Notes: generated by a model not told the origin, from the sequence alone. A DNA stretch of 43,614 bases from Paracoccaceae bacterium (GCA_002708925.1 PAPN01000016.1:1-43614), one strand, 5' to 3'. Counted from the stretch's first letter, positions 1-8,731 are shown. Translations and numbers: made by a program.

Positions 1-276
1 GACCGAAGCCTCTAGGTAGTTGATATATGTGCAGTCATTCATTCATCGAATGAACCAAACCGCCCACATATCTCTTCAGATATCATCAATGTCAAAGAGC
101 GTGGAACCCAGGCAAAACCCAAACTCCAGAGACAAAATCAACCGACTGCGCTAAATACTTCCTAGCGCGGCCCGCCTCATCTACCTCAATTTTCTTAGCT
201 TCAGAACCCTCCAGAGCCTCGCTCCGTAGCGCCGTCCGCCGCCCCGTTGTGCGCCTCAGCGCCGCCGGTGAAGGGG
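1..276 (-). promoter_or_regulatory. rRNA operon leader with boxA (16S gene lies just outside the window)
   Basis: On the minus strand the segment reads as a transcribed rRNA leader. A boxA-like antitermination element, CTCTTTGACA, lies at 91-100, followed at about 60-80 by a stretch resembling Rhodobacterales 16S leaders and spacers (GAAGAGATATGTGGGCGGTT). No ORF of convincing composition covers it. The 16S gene itself would begin a little left of base 1 and is not seen. Assignment rests on recognised leader sequence plus the promoter at 277-305; the match to Rhodobacterales leaders is from memory. Confidence 0.7.
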
Positions 277-305
277 GTTCTAAGGTTTACTCCTCAAACC
301 CGCAA
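277..305 (-). promoter_or_regulatory. Sigma-70 promoter of the rRNA operon
   Basis: On the minus strand a -35 box TTGCGG (300-305) is separated by exactly 17 bases from a -10 box TAGAAC (277-282). The bases downstream are a GC-rich discriminator (CCCCCTTCACC), as expected for a stringently controlled rRNA promoter, with the start site expected near 270. Upstream, 306-350 is strongly A/T-rich with A-tracts and could act as an UP element. Boxes and spacing are seen directly; strength and stringent control are inferred. Confidence 0.7.
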
Positions 306-453
306 GCGGTTTTTTGGGATTTTGTCATCTTTTTTTGATTTTCTTTGAAATCCATTCAAAATCAACAACTTACGCAACAACAAAATCATCCATCCCGGCG
401 GCGCCCTCGCCAAAGATGCTGCAAGACAGCATCCGGAATATCAGCATATTGGG

Positions 454-474
454 TTATCCCCAGACTTACCCACA
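454..474 (+). promoter_or_regulatory. Pair of DnaA-box-like 9-mers
   Basis: TTATCCCCA (454-462) and TTACCCACA (466-474) each differ by one base from the DnaA box TTATCCACA and sit 12 bases apart in the same orientation. They lie in the gap between the rRNA promoter and msrQ, next to the A/T-rich stretch at 311-400. They may be chance matches or sites linking DnaA to this locus; nothing else of an origin is visible. Confidence 0.25.
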
Positions 475-519
475 AGAGAGCCGCAGAATCCCCGATTCAA
501 ACCCCGAGTCGGCAGCGAT

Positions 520-1119
520 TCACGCCGCTTTTCCGCGACTCGCCCGTTTGAGGAATCGCAGCGCCAGCAGCAGGCAGGTTCCCAACAGGTAAATCATCGG
601 CTCTGCCTGTAGCCCCTTGCGCAGCATCACGAAATGTACCGCCGCCAGAAAGACCGCAGGATAGGTCAGCCTGTGCAATTGCCGCCAGCGCGGCCCCAGC
701 CAGCGCAGCGCACGATTGTTCGAGGTCATCGCCAGCGGCAAAAGCAACGCCAGCCCCGCCATGCCCACCGTGATATAGGGACGCCTGAGAATATCCGCCC
801 ACACCCGCTGGACGGACTGTACATCCAGCACGGCCCAGACCAGCACATGGCAAACCACAAAGAAAAACGCCGTCAGCCCTACAGCGCGGCGAAACCTTAG
901 CAGGTTCAATCCCAGGAAACGCCGCAAAGGCGTGATGGCCAGGCCGGCAAGCAGCGCGATCAGCGCCGCCTCGCCATAGGCGTGCTCTAGCGCTTTGATC
1001 GGTTCGGGGCCCATACGCCCCGTTGCCCCCTGCCAGAACAGAAACGTCGCCCAGGCCGCGCCGCCAAGATAGATCAGCCAGGGCGGCACAGTCCGCAGCA
1101 TCCCAGTTACCTGTTGCAT
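520..1119 (-). CDS. msrQ: MsrQ, heme-binding membrane subunit of the MsrPQ methionine sulfoxide reductase
   Basis: 199 residues, the usual MsrQ (YedZ) length, with about six hydrophobic helices and the ferric-reductase-like fold. Conserved histidines that would ligate heme are visible in the motifs VCHVLVW and QLHRLTYP plus AAVHFVML. MsrQ sits in the inner membrane and passes electrons from the quinone pool or a flavin reductase to periplasmic MsrP. Start chosen at the ATG preceded by GAGGCAGG, only a few bases after the msrP stop, so the two are co-translated. The gene order msrP-msrQ agrees with the assignment. No clear terminator follows it before the rRNA promoter. Confidence 0.93.
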   Translation of the reverse strand: MQQVTGMLRTVPPWLIYLGGAAWATFLFWQGATGRMGPEPIKALEHAYGEAALIALLAGLAITPLRRFLGLNLLRFRRAVGLTAFFFVVCHVLVWAVLDVQSVQRVWADILRRPYITVGMAGLALLLPLAMTSNNRALRWLGPRWRQLHRLTYPAVFLAAVHFVMLRKGLQAEPMIYLLGTCLLLALRFLKRASRGKAA

Positions 1120-1125
1120 CCTGCC

Positions 1126-2025
1126 TCAGAAATTCCGTTTCAGGTCCATGCCATCATAAAGACCGGCCACCTGATCCGCATAGCCATTGAACATCAAAGT
1201 GTCCTGACGACTGGCGAACAGCCCGCCTCCGATCTTGCGTTCGGTTGCCTGAGACCAGCGCGGATGATCCACCTGCGGGTTCACGTTACTATAGAACCCA
1301 TATTCGGACGGGATAAGCTTGTTCCAGCTGGTGGGCGGCTGTTTATCGGTCAGGGTAATACGCACCACGGATTTGATGGATTTGAACCCATATTTCCACG
1401 GCACCACCAGACGTAGAGGCGCGCCGTTCTGGTTGGGCAGGTCTTTGCCATACAGCCCCGTCGCCATGATCGTCAGCGGATGGCGGGCCTCGTCCAGGCG
1501 CAGACCTTCGACATAGGGCCAGTCCAGAATGGCGCTGCTTTGCCCGCGCATTTCCGCAGGCCGGTACAGAGTCTCAAAGGCAACGTATTTCGCGCCGTCC
1601 TGCACACCGGCCAGATCCAGCAGATCGGACAGTTCAAACCCGTTCCAGGGCACGACCATGGACCAGGCCTCGACGCAGCGGAAACGGTAGATGCGTTCCT
1701 CGATCGTCATTTGCGGCAGAATATCGGCCAGATCGTAATCACCGGGTTTATCCACCATCCCGTCGATCTTCAGCGTCCAGGGCGTCGTGGTCAGAGCCTT
1801 GGCATAGCGAGCCGGGTCATCCTTGCCGGTGCCGAATTCGTAGAAGTTATTATATGAGGTGATGTCTTCCCAGCTGTTCGGCTCCAGCGTTTCGGCCCGT
1901 GCGGCCCCTGCGGCGCCGGCCAATCCCATCCCGGCCAACCCCGCCATGATCTGGCGGCGGTTCATATATATGGGCTGGGGCGTGACATCGTCCCCAGTCA
2001 GATCGTTTTTCCAGCGATTGGCCAT
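1126..2025 (-). CDS. msrP: MsrP, molybdopterin-dependent periplasmic protein-methionine-sulfoxide reductase
   Basis: 299 residues from the ATG at 2025, chosen over an ATG 21 bases upstream because GAGGGG lies just before it. A twin-arginine leader (MNRRQIM, R23-R24, then a hydrophobic alanine/glycine run ending ARA) indicates Tat export of the folded molybdoenzyme. The cysteine expected to ligate molybdenum is C117 in [10 protein letters not shown], the signature of the YedY/MsrP sulfite-oxidase fold. The enzyme repairs oxidised methionines of envelope proteins using electrons from MsrQ, encoded directly downstream. The hairpin at 2050-2083 separates it from the preceding gene, so transcription probably starts nearby. 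Confidence 0.95.
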   Translation of the reverse strand: MANRWKNDLTGDDVTPQPIYMNRRQIMAGLAGMGLAGAAGAARAETLEPNSWEDITSYNNFYEFGTGKDDPARYAKALTTTPWTLKIDGMVDKPGDYDLADILPQMTIEERIYRFRCVEAWSMVVPWNGFELSDLLDLAGVQDGAKYVAFETLYRPAEMRGQSSAILDWPYVEGLRLDEARHPLTIMATGLYGKDLPNQNGAPLRLVVPWKYGFKSIKSVVRITLTDKQPPTSWNKLIPSEYGFYSNVNPQVDHPRWSQATERKIGGGLFASRQDTLMFNGYADQVAGLYDGMDLKRNF

Positions 2026-2049
2026 CTTGTCCCCTCTCATGAGCATTTA

Positions 2050-2083
2050 AGAGAAGATAGGCCGGACACATCTGCCCGGCCTA
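2050..2083 (-). terminator. Hairpin terminator of the glutamate-synthase-like gene
   Basis: On the minus strand an 8-bp stem, TAGGCCGG/CCGGCCTA (2076-2083 and 2058-2065) with a 10-base loop, is followed by a pyrimidine-rich TCTTCTCTT. The U-run is imperfect, so termination may be partial and leave some read-through into msrP. Confidence 0.5.
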
Positions 2084-2094
2084 ACAACATTATC

Positions 2095-3588
2095 TCACGA
2101 TGGCGTGCCCTGACTGTAACTTGGGCGGATTTTGTTGAGCGGGATCGAGTCCCCGTTCCCCTGCACGATCCGCACATGCCGCCGCCGCATCTGGCGCGGC
2201 TCGGCCACGCCGACGGAATGCGCGATCATTTCCACCTCTTTGGTGATGGATTTGGCATAGTTGGCGACCTTCAGCCATTTATCCTCGACCACCAGGCCGC
2301 GTTGCAGACTGGGATCATGGGTGGTGATCCCGGTGGGGCAGGTGTTCTTGTTGCATTTCAGCGCCTGGATACAGCCCAGAGAGAACATGAACCCCCGCGC
2401 CGAGGCCACGAAATCCGCCCCCGCGCAGATTGCCCAGGCCACATCGCCCGGATTGACCAGCTTACCGCTGGCGATGATGCGGATACGATCCTTCAGCCCA
2501 TAGCGATCCCGCAGATCGACGATCCGCAGCAGCGCCTCGCGCAGGGGCATCCCGACCAGATCAATCAAGGGCATGGGGGCCGCGCCGGTGCCGCCCTCGC
2601 CGCCATCAATGGCGATGAAATCCGGCGCGCTGTCGGCTCCGCGTTCCTCAATCAGCTGGAACAGTTCCTCCCACGCGTCGGACGAGCCGATCACCGTCTT
2701 GAACCCGCACGGTTTGCCCGAAACCCGACGGATGTGCCCGATCATATCCAGCAGATCCCCGAAGTCGTCGATCTCGGCGTGGCGATTGGGCGAGATACTG
2801 TCCCGCCCCACCGGAATGCCCCGGATCGCGCTGACCTCTTCGTCCACCTTTTCCCCCGGCAGGATGCCGCCCTTGCCGGGTTTCGCGCCCTGGGCCAGTT
2901 TCAGCTCGAACATCTTCACCTGAGGGTGTTCGGCCATCTTGCGCAGCTTTTCGTCGTCCAGCCCGCCATGTTCATTGCGCACCCCATATTTGGCCGTGCC
3001 GATCTGATAGACGATATCGCAGCCGCCCTTCAGATGATGCGGAGCCAGCCCGCCCTCGCCCGTATTCAGCCAGATACCGGCACGCGCGGCGCCGCGGCTC
3101 AGCGCCTCGATCGCCGGACGCGACAGCGCGCCATAGCTCATACCCGAAATGTTGAAAATCGACTTGGCACTATAAGGGATCGCCGCCGTCGGCCCGATGA
3201 TCATCGGCTGAGTCGTGGCGAATTCATCATCCAGAGGCGGAAAGCACGCATTCACGAAAATCGGCGTGCCAGGAATAGATAGGTTCCGGGTGGACCCAAA
3301 AGCCACCGTATTCCCCTTGCCGCTGGTCGAATGATACACCCAATCACGCTGCGCCCGGTTAAAGGGCATTTCCTCGCGGTCCATGGCAAAGAAATACTGC
3401 CGGAAAAACTCGCCCAAAGTGGTGAACAGGTGCCGGAAACGACCGATCACCGGATAGTTGCGCCGCACCGCATCGCCCGTCTGCGTCCGGTCCACCAGAT
3501 ACAGCAACACCGCAATCAAAGCGGCCGCCCCCAGTGCAAATACAAAAAGAAGCGCCAGAACGATCAACACATTCAAAGCGAAGTCCAT
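2095..3588 (-). CDS. Membrane-anchored FMN/Fe-S glutamate-synthase-like protein
   Basis: 497 residues from the ATG at 3588, which has AAGGA upstream; a longer frame to 3780 would run through the divergent promoter and was rejected. Residues 3-33 form one transmembrane helix. The rest is the FMN-binding barrel of glutamate synthase, with GEGG and DGGEGGTGAAP phosphate/FMN motifs and three cysteines C406, C412, C417 in the C-x5-C-x4-C spacing of the 3Fe-4S cluster of GltB. The glutaminase and C-terminal GXGXG domains of real glutamate synthase are absent. This stand-alone family (FMN-binding glutamate synthase family) has no firmly established reaction. The FNR box 12 bases upstream of the start suggests that FNR could also affect this gene, probably as a repressor. 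Confidence 0.85.
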   Translation of the reverse strand: MDFALNVLIVLALLFVFALGAAALIAVLLYLVDRTQTGDAVRRNYPVIGRFRHLFTTLGEFFRQYFFAMDREEMPFNRAQRDWVYHSTSGKGNTVAFGSTRNLSIPGTPIFVNACFPPLDDEFATTQPMIIGPTAAIPYSAKSIFNISGMSYGALSRPAIEALSRGAARAGIWLNTGEGGLAPHHLKGGCDIVYQIGTAKYGVRNEHGGLDDEKLRKMAEHPQVKMFELKLAQGAKPGKGGILPGEKVDEEVSAIRGIPVGRDSISPNRHAEIDDFGDLLDMIGHIRRVSGKPCGFKTVIGSSDAWEELFQLIEERGADSAPDFIAIDGGEGGTGAAPMPLIDLVGMPLREALLRIVDLRDRYGLKDRIRIIASGKLVNPGDVAWAICAGADFVASARGFMFSLGCIQALKCNKNTCPTGITTHDPSLQRGLVVEDKWLKVANYAKSITKEVEMIAHSVGVAEPRQMRRRHVRIVQGNGDSIPLNKIRPSYSQGTPS

Positions 3589-3600
3589 CACATATTCCTT

Positions 3601-3648
3601 TTGATATATATCAAGATTTGCTGCAAAGCTTCGTGTAGGATTTAACTT
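3601..3648 (+). promoter_or_regulatory. FNR/FnrL box and promoter of the DUF302 gene
   Basis: TTGATATATATCAA at 3601-3614 is a perfect match to the FNR consensus TTGAT-N4-ATCAA. A possible -10 element TAGGAT follows at 3636-3641; a start at 3648-3649 would put the FNR site centre at about -41.5, the textbook position for class II activation. The site therefore predicts oxygen-limited induction of the rightward gene at 3702. It also overlaps the region where the leftward glutamate-synthase-like gene must be transcribed. Sequence match is seen; regulation is inferred. Confidence 0.7.
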
Positions 3649-3701
3649 TGCAGCGTGCTCGTATGATGCGCACGACCCTAGCACCCGGAGGAGAATATAC
3701 A

Positions 3702-4145
3702 ATGAAAGCTCTTGCACTTGCGGCAGGAATTGCGCTGGCCGCAGGCAGCGCCCTGGCGGAGGATCTGATTCGCTATACAACGGACGAAAGCTTTGACGAT
3801 GTGGTGTTCGGCCTGGAAAGCGCCATTCTGGATCAGGGTCTGGTGGTCGATGGCACCTCGCATGTTGGCGAAATGCTGGAACGCACCCGCGCCGATGTCG
3901 GATCCGAGATCACGGTGTTTCTAAAGGCCGATGTCTATTCCTTCTGCTCGGCGAAACTGTCGCGCAAGGTGATGGAGGCCGATCCGATGAATATCCGCTT
4001 CTGCCCCTATGACATATTCGTCGCGCAAATGCCCGACCGCCCGGATGAAACCATCATCGGCTATCGCGCCTTCCCCGAGGGCCCGATGCAAGAGGTTCAG
4101 GCCCTTCTGGATACCATTGTCCGGTCGGCCATCGGGCTGGACTGA
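3702..4145 (+). CDS. Secreted DUF302-family protein
   Basis: 147 residues from the ATG at 3702, preceded by GGAGGAG with good spacing. Residues 1-18 are a Sec signal peptide (K2, hydrophobic core, GSALA cleavage site), so the mature protein is periplasmic. The remainder fits the DUF302 fold: an N-terminal FDDVVFGLESAILDQGLVVDG segment, then a central part ending in FCPYDIFVAQMP. Two cysteines (in YSFCSAK and RFCPYD) could form a disulfide. DUF302 proteins have no settled function; several in alphaproteobacteria accompany redox or sulfur enzymes. Expression probably responds to oxygen through the FNR box upstream, and a strong terminator follows, so the gene is monocistronic. Confidence 0.8.
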   Translation: MKALALAAGIALAAGSALAEDLIRYTTDESFDDVVFGLESAILDQGLVVDGTSHVGEMLERTRADVGSEITVFLKADVYSFCSAKLSRKVMEADPMNIRFCPYDIFVAQMPDRPDETIIGYRAFPEGPMQEVQALLDTIVRSAIGLD

Positions 4146-4154
4146 CCCCTGCCA

Positions 4155-4192
4155 CCAGAAGGCCGGATACGGCTCCGCGCCTTCTGGTTTTT
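4155..4192 (+). terminator. Rho-independent terminator after the DUF302 gene
   Basis: A 9-bp perfect stem CCAGAAGGC/GCCTTCTGG (4155-4163 and 4179-4187) is followed by TTTTT at 4188-4192, a canonical intrinsic terminator ten bases after the stop codon. Confidence 0.85.
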
Positions 4193-4210
4193 CGGCTTTT
4201 GCCCGGCGGA

Positions 4211-5551
4211 TCAGGTGCCTGAGATCATCGCCGCCACATCCACCGCATAACGATCCGTCATCCCTGACACGAAATCCGTCAGGGAATGCAGCGCGGTATA
4301 GGCATCCGTCACCCCGCGCAGATCCAGATCCACGGCGCGCGCCAGCTGCCGTTCATAAGTGGGCAGGGCGTCCTCTTGCCATCCCTTAACCGCCAGAGCC
4401 TGATAAACCGGCAGCAGCCCGTTCAGCACCGTATGGGTCACGTTGCGCCCACGCACCTCCAGCTTGGTCTTGCGCGGCGCGGTGAAAAGCTGGTTATGCG
4501 CGATCCGTTCGATGGCCGCAAATTCATCCGCCTTCGAGGACGCCGCCACCAAAGAGCCCGAAAACTGCCCCGTCATGATGGCCTGGTAATTGTCCTTGAA
4601 GGCCTGAACGCAGGCCTGAATCGCGGCACCGATGCTGCGGGCGCGCAGATAGGCGATTTGCTCTTGCTGGGTATAGCCGGACTGATCCTGATTGGGCTTA
4701 CCGCCCAAGGCCTCCAGACAGCCGATGACCTGCTCAAAGCTCAAATCGCCCGCGGCGAACCCGTCTTCCAGATCAACGATATTATAGCAAATGTCATCCG
4801 CGGCCTCGACCAGAAAGACCAGAGGATGCCGCCGCCACCAAGCCTCCTGCGCCGTGCCTTCCCGCAACAGGCCCAGCCGCGCGGCGATCTGTGCGAAATA
4901 TTCGGCCTCGCTGTGAAAGACGCCGAATTTCTTTAGGCCGCAATAATCAGCGCCGCTGTTCACCTGCACATGCGCCGTCACCGGATATTTCGAGAACGCC
5001 CCCAACACCCCCAAAGACAGCCGCATCCCGCCCGCGCCGCGATACATCTCTAGCCGGGTCAGAATGCGGAACCCCTGAGCATTGCCTTCGAAATCGCGGA
5101 ACTCGGCCTGCAAATCCCGGTCAACATCCGCGAAAATGCCCTGCCCCCTGTCGAACCGATCCGCGAACCAATGGCCAATCGCCTTTTCGCCGGAATGGCC
5201 AAAGGCAGGATTGCCGATGTCATGCGCCAGGCAGGCGGCGCTTACCATACCGGCCAGTTTATGCTGTTCGCCCGGTGCGATTGCCTTGGTTTCCTCCAGC
5301 CAGTGCCCCACGGCCATCCCCAGGGAACGCCCGGCGCTGGCCGTTTCCGCGCTGTGGATCAGCCGGTGATGGATATGGTCATGGCTGGACAACGGATGCA
5401 CCTGAGTTTTATTCGCCAGCCTGCGAAACGGGGCCGAGAACACGATCCGGTCCGCGTCCTGCACATAGATCGGCCGGTGCGGCTGTTCGGCATAGTCTTT
5501 GTCACCGAACCGGACCGAACTCAGCAGCCGCGCCCATTCCATTTCACTCAT
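4211..5551 (-). CDS. dgt: Deoxyguanosinetriphosphate triphosphohydrolase-like protein
   Basis: 446 residues from the ATG at 5551, which has GGAGAG seven bases upstream; an extension to 5698 crosses the clpB terminator and was rejected. It is an HD-domain dNTP triphosphohydrolase: the metal ligands are visible as H66 in HSAETASAGRSLG and H110-D111 in CLAHDIGNPAFGHSGE, with FRRLANKTQV near residue 42 and VDLEDGF further on, all hallmarks of the dGTPase family type 2. It would cleave dNTPs to deoxynucleoside and triphosphate and adjust nucleotide pools. It stands alone between terminators. Substrate preference cannot be read from the sequence. Confidence 0.92.
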   Translation of the reverse strand: MSEMEWARLLSSVRFGDKDYAEQPHRPIYVQDADRIVFSAPFRRLANKTQVHPLSSHDHIHHRLIHSAETASAGRSLGMAVGHWLEETKAIAPGEQHKLAGMVSAACLAHDIGNPAFGHSGEKAIGHWFADRFDRGQGIFADVDRDLQAEFRDFEGNAQGFRILTRLEMYRGAGGMRLSLGVLGAFSKYPVTAHVQVNSGADYCGLKKFGVFHSEAEYFAQIAARLGLLREGTAQEAWWRRHPLVFLVEAADDICYNIVDLEDGFAAGDLSFEQVIGCLEALGGKPNQDQSGYTQQEQIAYLRARSIGAAIQACVQAFKDNYQAIMTGQFSGSLVAASSKADEFAAIERIAHNQLFTAPRKTKLEVRGRNVTHTVLNGLLPVYQALAVKGWQEDALPTYERQLARAVDLDLRGVTDAYTALHSLTDFVSGMTDRYAVDVAAMISGT

Positions 5552-5610
5552 GACATCTCTCCTGCACTCTGAACCCTGTATGGCGCGCGTGGCGGGCGCC
5601 GCTTCATAAA

Positions 5611-5639
5611 GAAAAGCCCGCCGTTTCCAGCGGGCTTTG
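5611..5639 (-). terminator. Intrinsic terminator of clpB
   Basis: On the minus strand AAAGCCCGC and GCGGGCTTT (5630-5638 and 5613-5621) form a 9-bp stem with an 8-base loop, followed by TTCTTT, four bases beyond the clpB stop codon. Confidence 0.85.
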
Positions 5640-5642
5640 ATG

Positions 5643-8261
5643 TTAATGCACAACCGTGTCCTGCGGCGGTTCCTGGTTGGTATTGCCGACACGTTCACCG
5701 ATGATCAGCCCCTCGGGGCCTGCGGTGACGGGTACGGCGGTCCCGTCCTTGATGTCACCCGCCAGCAGCAGCTCGGCCAGAGGATCCTGCAAGGCGCGCT
5801 GGATCACCCGTTTCAGCGGGCGGGCCCCGAACACCGGGTCGTACCCTTCATCCGCCAGCCATTTGCGCGCGGGTTCGTCCAGAGCCAAGCTGATCTTGCG
5901 CTGCGCCAGACGTTTGCTCAGCAGACCCAGCTGGATGTCCACGATCCCGTCCATATCCGCGCGGGCAAGGCGATCGAAGATGATCAGCTCGTCCAGGCGG
6001 TTCAGGAATTCGGGGCGGAAGTGCGCCCGAACGGCATCCATCACGTCGCGTTTGGCATCCGCACTGTCCGCGCCTTCGGGCAATTGGCTCAGCGCCTGCG
6101 CCCCAAGGTTCGAGGTCAGGATGATCAGCGTCTGCTTGAAGTCCACCGTGCGGCCCTGACCATCGGTCAGAACGCCGTCATCCAGCACTTGCAGCAGCAC
6201 GTTGAACACGTCGGGGTGGGCTTTTTCCACCTCATCGAACAGCACCACCTGATAGGGGCGGCGGCGCACGGCCTCGGTCAGGACACCGCCTTCGTCATAG
6301 CCGACATAGCCCGGAGGCGCCCCGATCAGACGCGCGACCGAGTGTTTCTCCATGAACTCGGACATATCAATGCGCACCATGGCGCTGTCGTCGTCGAACA
6401 GGAACTCGGCCACGGCTTTGGTCAGCTCGGTTTTCCCCACGCCGGTCGGTCCCAGGAACAGGAAACTGCCCAGCGGACGGTTTTCATCGTTCAGCCCGGC
6501 GCGCGCCCGGCGCACCGCGTTGGCGACAGCCCGTACAGCGGCATTCTGGCCGATGACGCGCTTGTGCAGGCCGTCCTCCATGGACAGCAGCTTCTCGCGC
6601 TCGCCTTCCAGCATTTTTGCCGTCGGGATACCCGTCCAGCGTTCCACCACCTGAGCGATCTGCTCGGGGCGGACGGCCTCTTCGACCATAACGCCTTCTT
6701 CCTCGGCGGCTTCGGCCTCGGACAGCTGTTTTTCCAGATGCGGGATCACGCCATAGGACAGCTCGCCGGCCTTGGCCAGATTGCCCTCGCGCTTGGCGAT
6801 TTCCAGATCGGCGCGGGCCTTGTCCAGCTGTTCCTTCAGATCACGCGCGCCAGCGAGTTTATCGCGTTCTGCCTGCCATTTGGCGGTCAATTCGGCACTG
6901 CGGTCTTGCAGATCGGCCAGTTCCTTTTCCAGCGTCTCCAGACGGTCCTTGCTGGCGGCGTCATCCTCCAGCTTCAGGGCCTCCACCTCGATCTGCATTT
7001 GCAGGATGTTGCGGTCCAGCTGGTCCAGCTCTTCGGGTTTGCTGTCCACCTCCATCCGCAGACGGCTGGCGGCCTCGTCCACAAGGTCAATCGCCTTATC
7101 GGGCAGGAAACGGTCGGTGATATAGCGATGGCTAAGCGTCGCCGCCGTCACCAGCGCCGAATCCGAGATCCGCACACCGTGGTGCAGCTCGTATTTTTCC
7201 TTGATGCCGCGCAGAATGCTGATCGTGTCCTCGACCGTGGGTTCTTCGACCACGACAGGCTGGAACCGGCGGGCCAGGGCCGCGTCTTTTTCCACGTATT
7301 TGCGGTACTCATCCAGCGTGGTCGCGCCGATACAGTGCAGCTCACCGCGGGCAAGCGCCGGTTTGATCAGGTTGGCCGCGTCCATCGCACCGTCGGTTTT
7401 ACCCGCGCCCACCAGAGTGTGCATCTCGTCGATGAACAGGATGATTTCCCCGGCGGCTTCGGTGACCTCGGTCAGAACGGCCTTCAGGCGCTCTTCGAAT
7501 TCGCCGCGATATTTCGCCCCGGCGATCAGCGCGCCCATGTCCAGCGCCAGCAGTTTTTTGTTGCGCAAAGATTCAGGCACGTCACCGTTGACGATCCGCA
7601 GGGCCATGCCCTCGGCAATCGCGGTTTTACCCACGCCGGGTTCGCCGATCAGCACCGGGTTGTTCTTGGTCCGACGGCTGAGCACCTGCATCGAGCGGCG
7701 GATTTCCTCGTCCCGGCCAATGATCGGGTCGATCTTGCCCTGCTCGGCCGCCTCGGTCAGATCGCGCGCGTATTTCTTCAGCGCGTCATAGCCTTCCTCG
7801 GCCGAGGCACTGTCTGCCGTCCGCCCCTTGCGGATGTCATTGATCGCGCCGTTCAGCTTCTGAGGCGTCACGCCCCCGGCCTCCAGCGCGTCCTTGGCCT
7901 TGGATTTGACCATGGCCAGCGCCATCAGCACACGCTCCACCGGAACAAAGCTATCGCCGGCTTTCTTGGCGATACCTTCGGCCTCGGCCAGAACCTTGCC
8001 GGCCAGATTTTCCAGATAGACCTGCCCGGCGTCACCGGACACTTTGGGCAGTTTTTCAACGGCGGCATTCACCGCCTCAATCACCGCAGCGGCATTCCCG
8101 CCCGCGCGGTTGATCAGATTGGCGCTAAGCCCCTGATCGTCGTCCATCAGCGCTTTGAGTATATGTTCGGGCAGCAGGCGTTGATGGCCTTCGCGCATGG
8201 CGATCGTCTGAGCAGCCTGAATGAAGCCGCGCGACCGCTCCGTGAACTTGTTCAAGTCCAT
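5643..8261 (-). CDS. clpB: ClpB, ATP-dependent disaggregating chaperone
   Basis: 872 residues from the ATG at 8261 with GGAGAG upstream, the normal ClpB length. Order: N-terminal Clp repeats (about 1-145), first AAA+ module with Walker A GEPGVGKT at 206-213 and Walker [12 protein letters not shown], a long coiled-coil middle domain (roughly 400-530, rich in E, K, L and heptads), then the second AAA+ module with [12 protein letters not shown] and [13 protein letters not shown]. It works in the cytoplasm with DnaK/DnaJ/GrpE to extract polypeptides from aggregates after heat stress. A possible RpoH promoter lies at 8335-8366. The antisense frame covering nearly the whole gene is a shadow produced by codon bias. 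Confidence 0.98.
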   Translation of the reverse strand: MDLNKFTERSRGFIQAAQTIAMREGHQRLLPEHILKALMDDDQGLSANLINRAGGNAAAVIEAVNAAVEKLPKVSGDAGQVYLENLAGKVLAEAEGIAKKAGDSFVPVERVLMALAMVKSKAKDALEAGGVTPQKLNGAINDIRKGRTADSASAEEGYDALKKYARDLTEAAEQGKIDPIIGRDEEIRRSMQVLSRRTKNNPVLIGEPGVGKTAIAEGMALRIVNGDVPESLRNKKLLALDMGALIAGAKYRGEFEERLKAVLTEVTEAAGEIILFIDEMHTLVGAGKTDGAMDAANLIKPALARGELHCIGATTLDEYRKYVEKDAALARRFQPVVVEEPTVEDTISILRGIKEKYELHHGVRISDSALVTAATLSHRYITDRFLPDKAIDLVDEAASRLRMEVDSKPEELDQLDRNILQMQIEVEALKLEDDAASKDRLETLEKELADLQDRSAELTAKWQAERDKLAGARDLKEQLDKARADLEIAKREGNLAKAGELSYGVIPHLEKQLSEAEAAEEEGVMVEEAVRPEQIAQVVERWTGIPTAKMLEGEREKLLSMEDGLHKRVIGQNAAVRAVANAVRRARAGLNDENRPLGSFLFLGPTGVGKTELTKAVAEFLFDDDSAMVRIDMSEFMEKHSVARLIGAPPGYVGYDEGGVLTEAVRRRPYQVVLFDEVEKAHPDVFNVLLQVLDDGVLTDGQGRTVDFKQTLIILTSNLGAQALSQLPEGADSADAKRDVMDAVRAHFRPEFLNRLDELIIFDRLARADMDGIVDIQLGLLSKRLAQRKISLALDEPARKWLADEGYDPVFGARPLKRVIQRALQDPLAELLLAGDIKDGTAVPVTAGPEGLIIGERVGNTNQEPPQDTVVH

Positions 8262-8334
8262 GGTTCTCTCCTTCTCATAAGCGTCCGGCTTGTGATGCCC
8301 GCCCATGCGGCACATCCAGTTTCGGACCTTATCG

Positions 8335-8366
8335 TTAAGGTGGCAATCGGCCTGCGCCGCTTCAAG
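8335..8366 (-). promoter_or_regulatory. Candidate heat-shock (RpoH) promoter of clpB
   Basis: On the minus strand CTTGAA (8361-8366) precedes CCACCTTAA (8335-8343) by 17 bases. The -35 is a perfect sigma-32 element; the -10 only loosely fits the alphaproteobacterial CCYATNT type. The start site would lie about 65 bases before the clpB ATG. Confidence 0.4.
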
Positions 8367-8470
8367 CCCTGCACCGCCCAAAATAGTGAAAATTTTCGGG
8401 GCCACGGATTTGGAAACCGGCTGTTAAAGTCCGGCCCCTAAAACAAAGGCACAAAGCAAGGGGGCACGGC

Positions 8471-8731
8471 ATGGATGTAATCGAAGTTAGCATTTCCCAG
8501 ATGCGCGAAACACCTGCCTGCCGGCGGGTCTGTGGTGTCGTGTCCCTTGTCAGCGGCGGCCGGAACATCGTACTGCAATGCGATGCGCCGATCCCGGACA
8601 CCGGGCGCAGCCGGGCCGCATTGTTGCGTGATGCCTTTCGCCAGTTGGACCGGATGCCCGAGCACCGCAATCAGGCCCAGCGGCCACAACGCAAGCTGAT
8701 CGCCGCACCGCAGATGTCGCGGGATGCTTGA
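8471..8731 (+). CDS. Small protein of unknown function upstream of pyrF
   Basis: 86 residues from an ATG preceded by AAGGGG. I do not recognise a family. The sequence has a compact beta-like N-terminal half with two cysteines (C18 and C21 in ACRRVCGVV) plus C37, and a basic, glutamine/arginine-rich C-terminal tail that includes RAALLRDAFRQLDRMPEHR, likely helical. No signal peptide or membrane segment is seen. It fills the gap between clpB (divergent) and pyrF (53 bases downstream, same strand) and may be co-transcribed with pyrF. The ribosome-binding site, codon use and position support a real gene, but no function can be given. Confidence 0.6.
   Translation: MDVIEVSISQMRETPACRRVCGVVSLVSGGRNIVLQCDAPIPDTGRSRAALLRDAFRQLDRMPEHRNQAQRPQRKLIAAPQMSRDA

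Noticed and set aside
454..474. Replication origin at the DnaA-like boxes
   Set aside because: Only two imperfect boxes are present, with no dnaA, parAB or other origin neighbours, so an origin is not supported.
2176..3282. 368-codon plus-strand frame opposite the glutamate-synthase-like gene
   Set aside because: Shadow frame with no start context or family motif.
3589..3780. N-terminal extension of the glutamate-synthase-like protein to 3780
   Set aside because: It would translate through the FNR box and divergent promoter; the ATG at 3588 has a ribosome-binding site and begins a clean membrane helix.
5637..8441. 934-codon plus-strand open frame opposite clpB
   Set aside because: It is antisense to a full-length ClpB and its translation is rich in Q, H, F and G, the usual composition of frames opposite high-GC genes.
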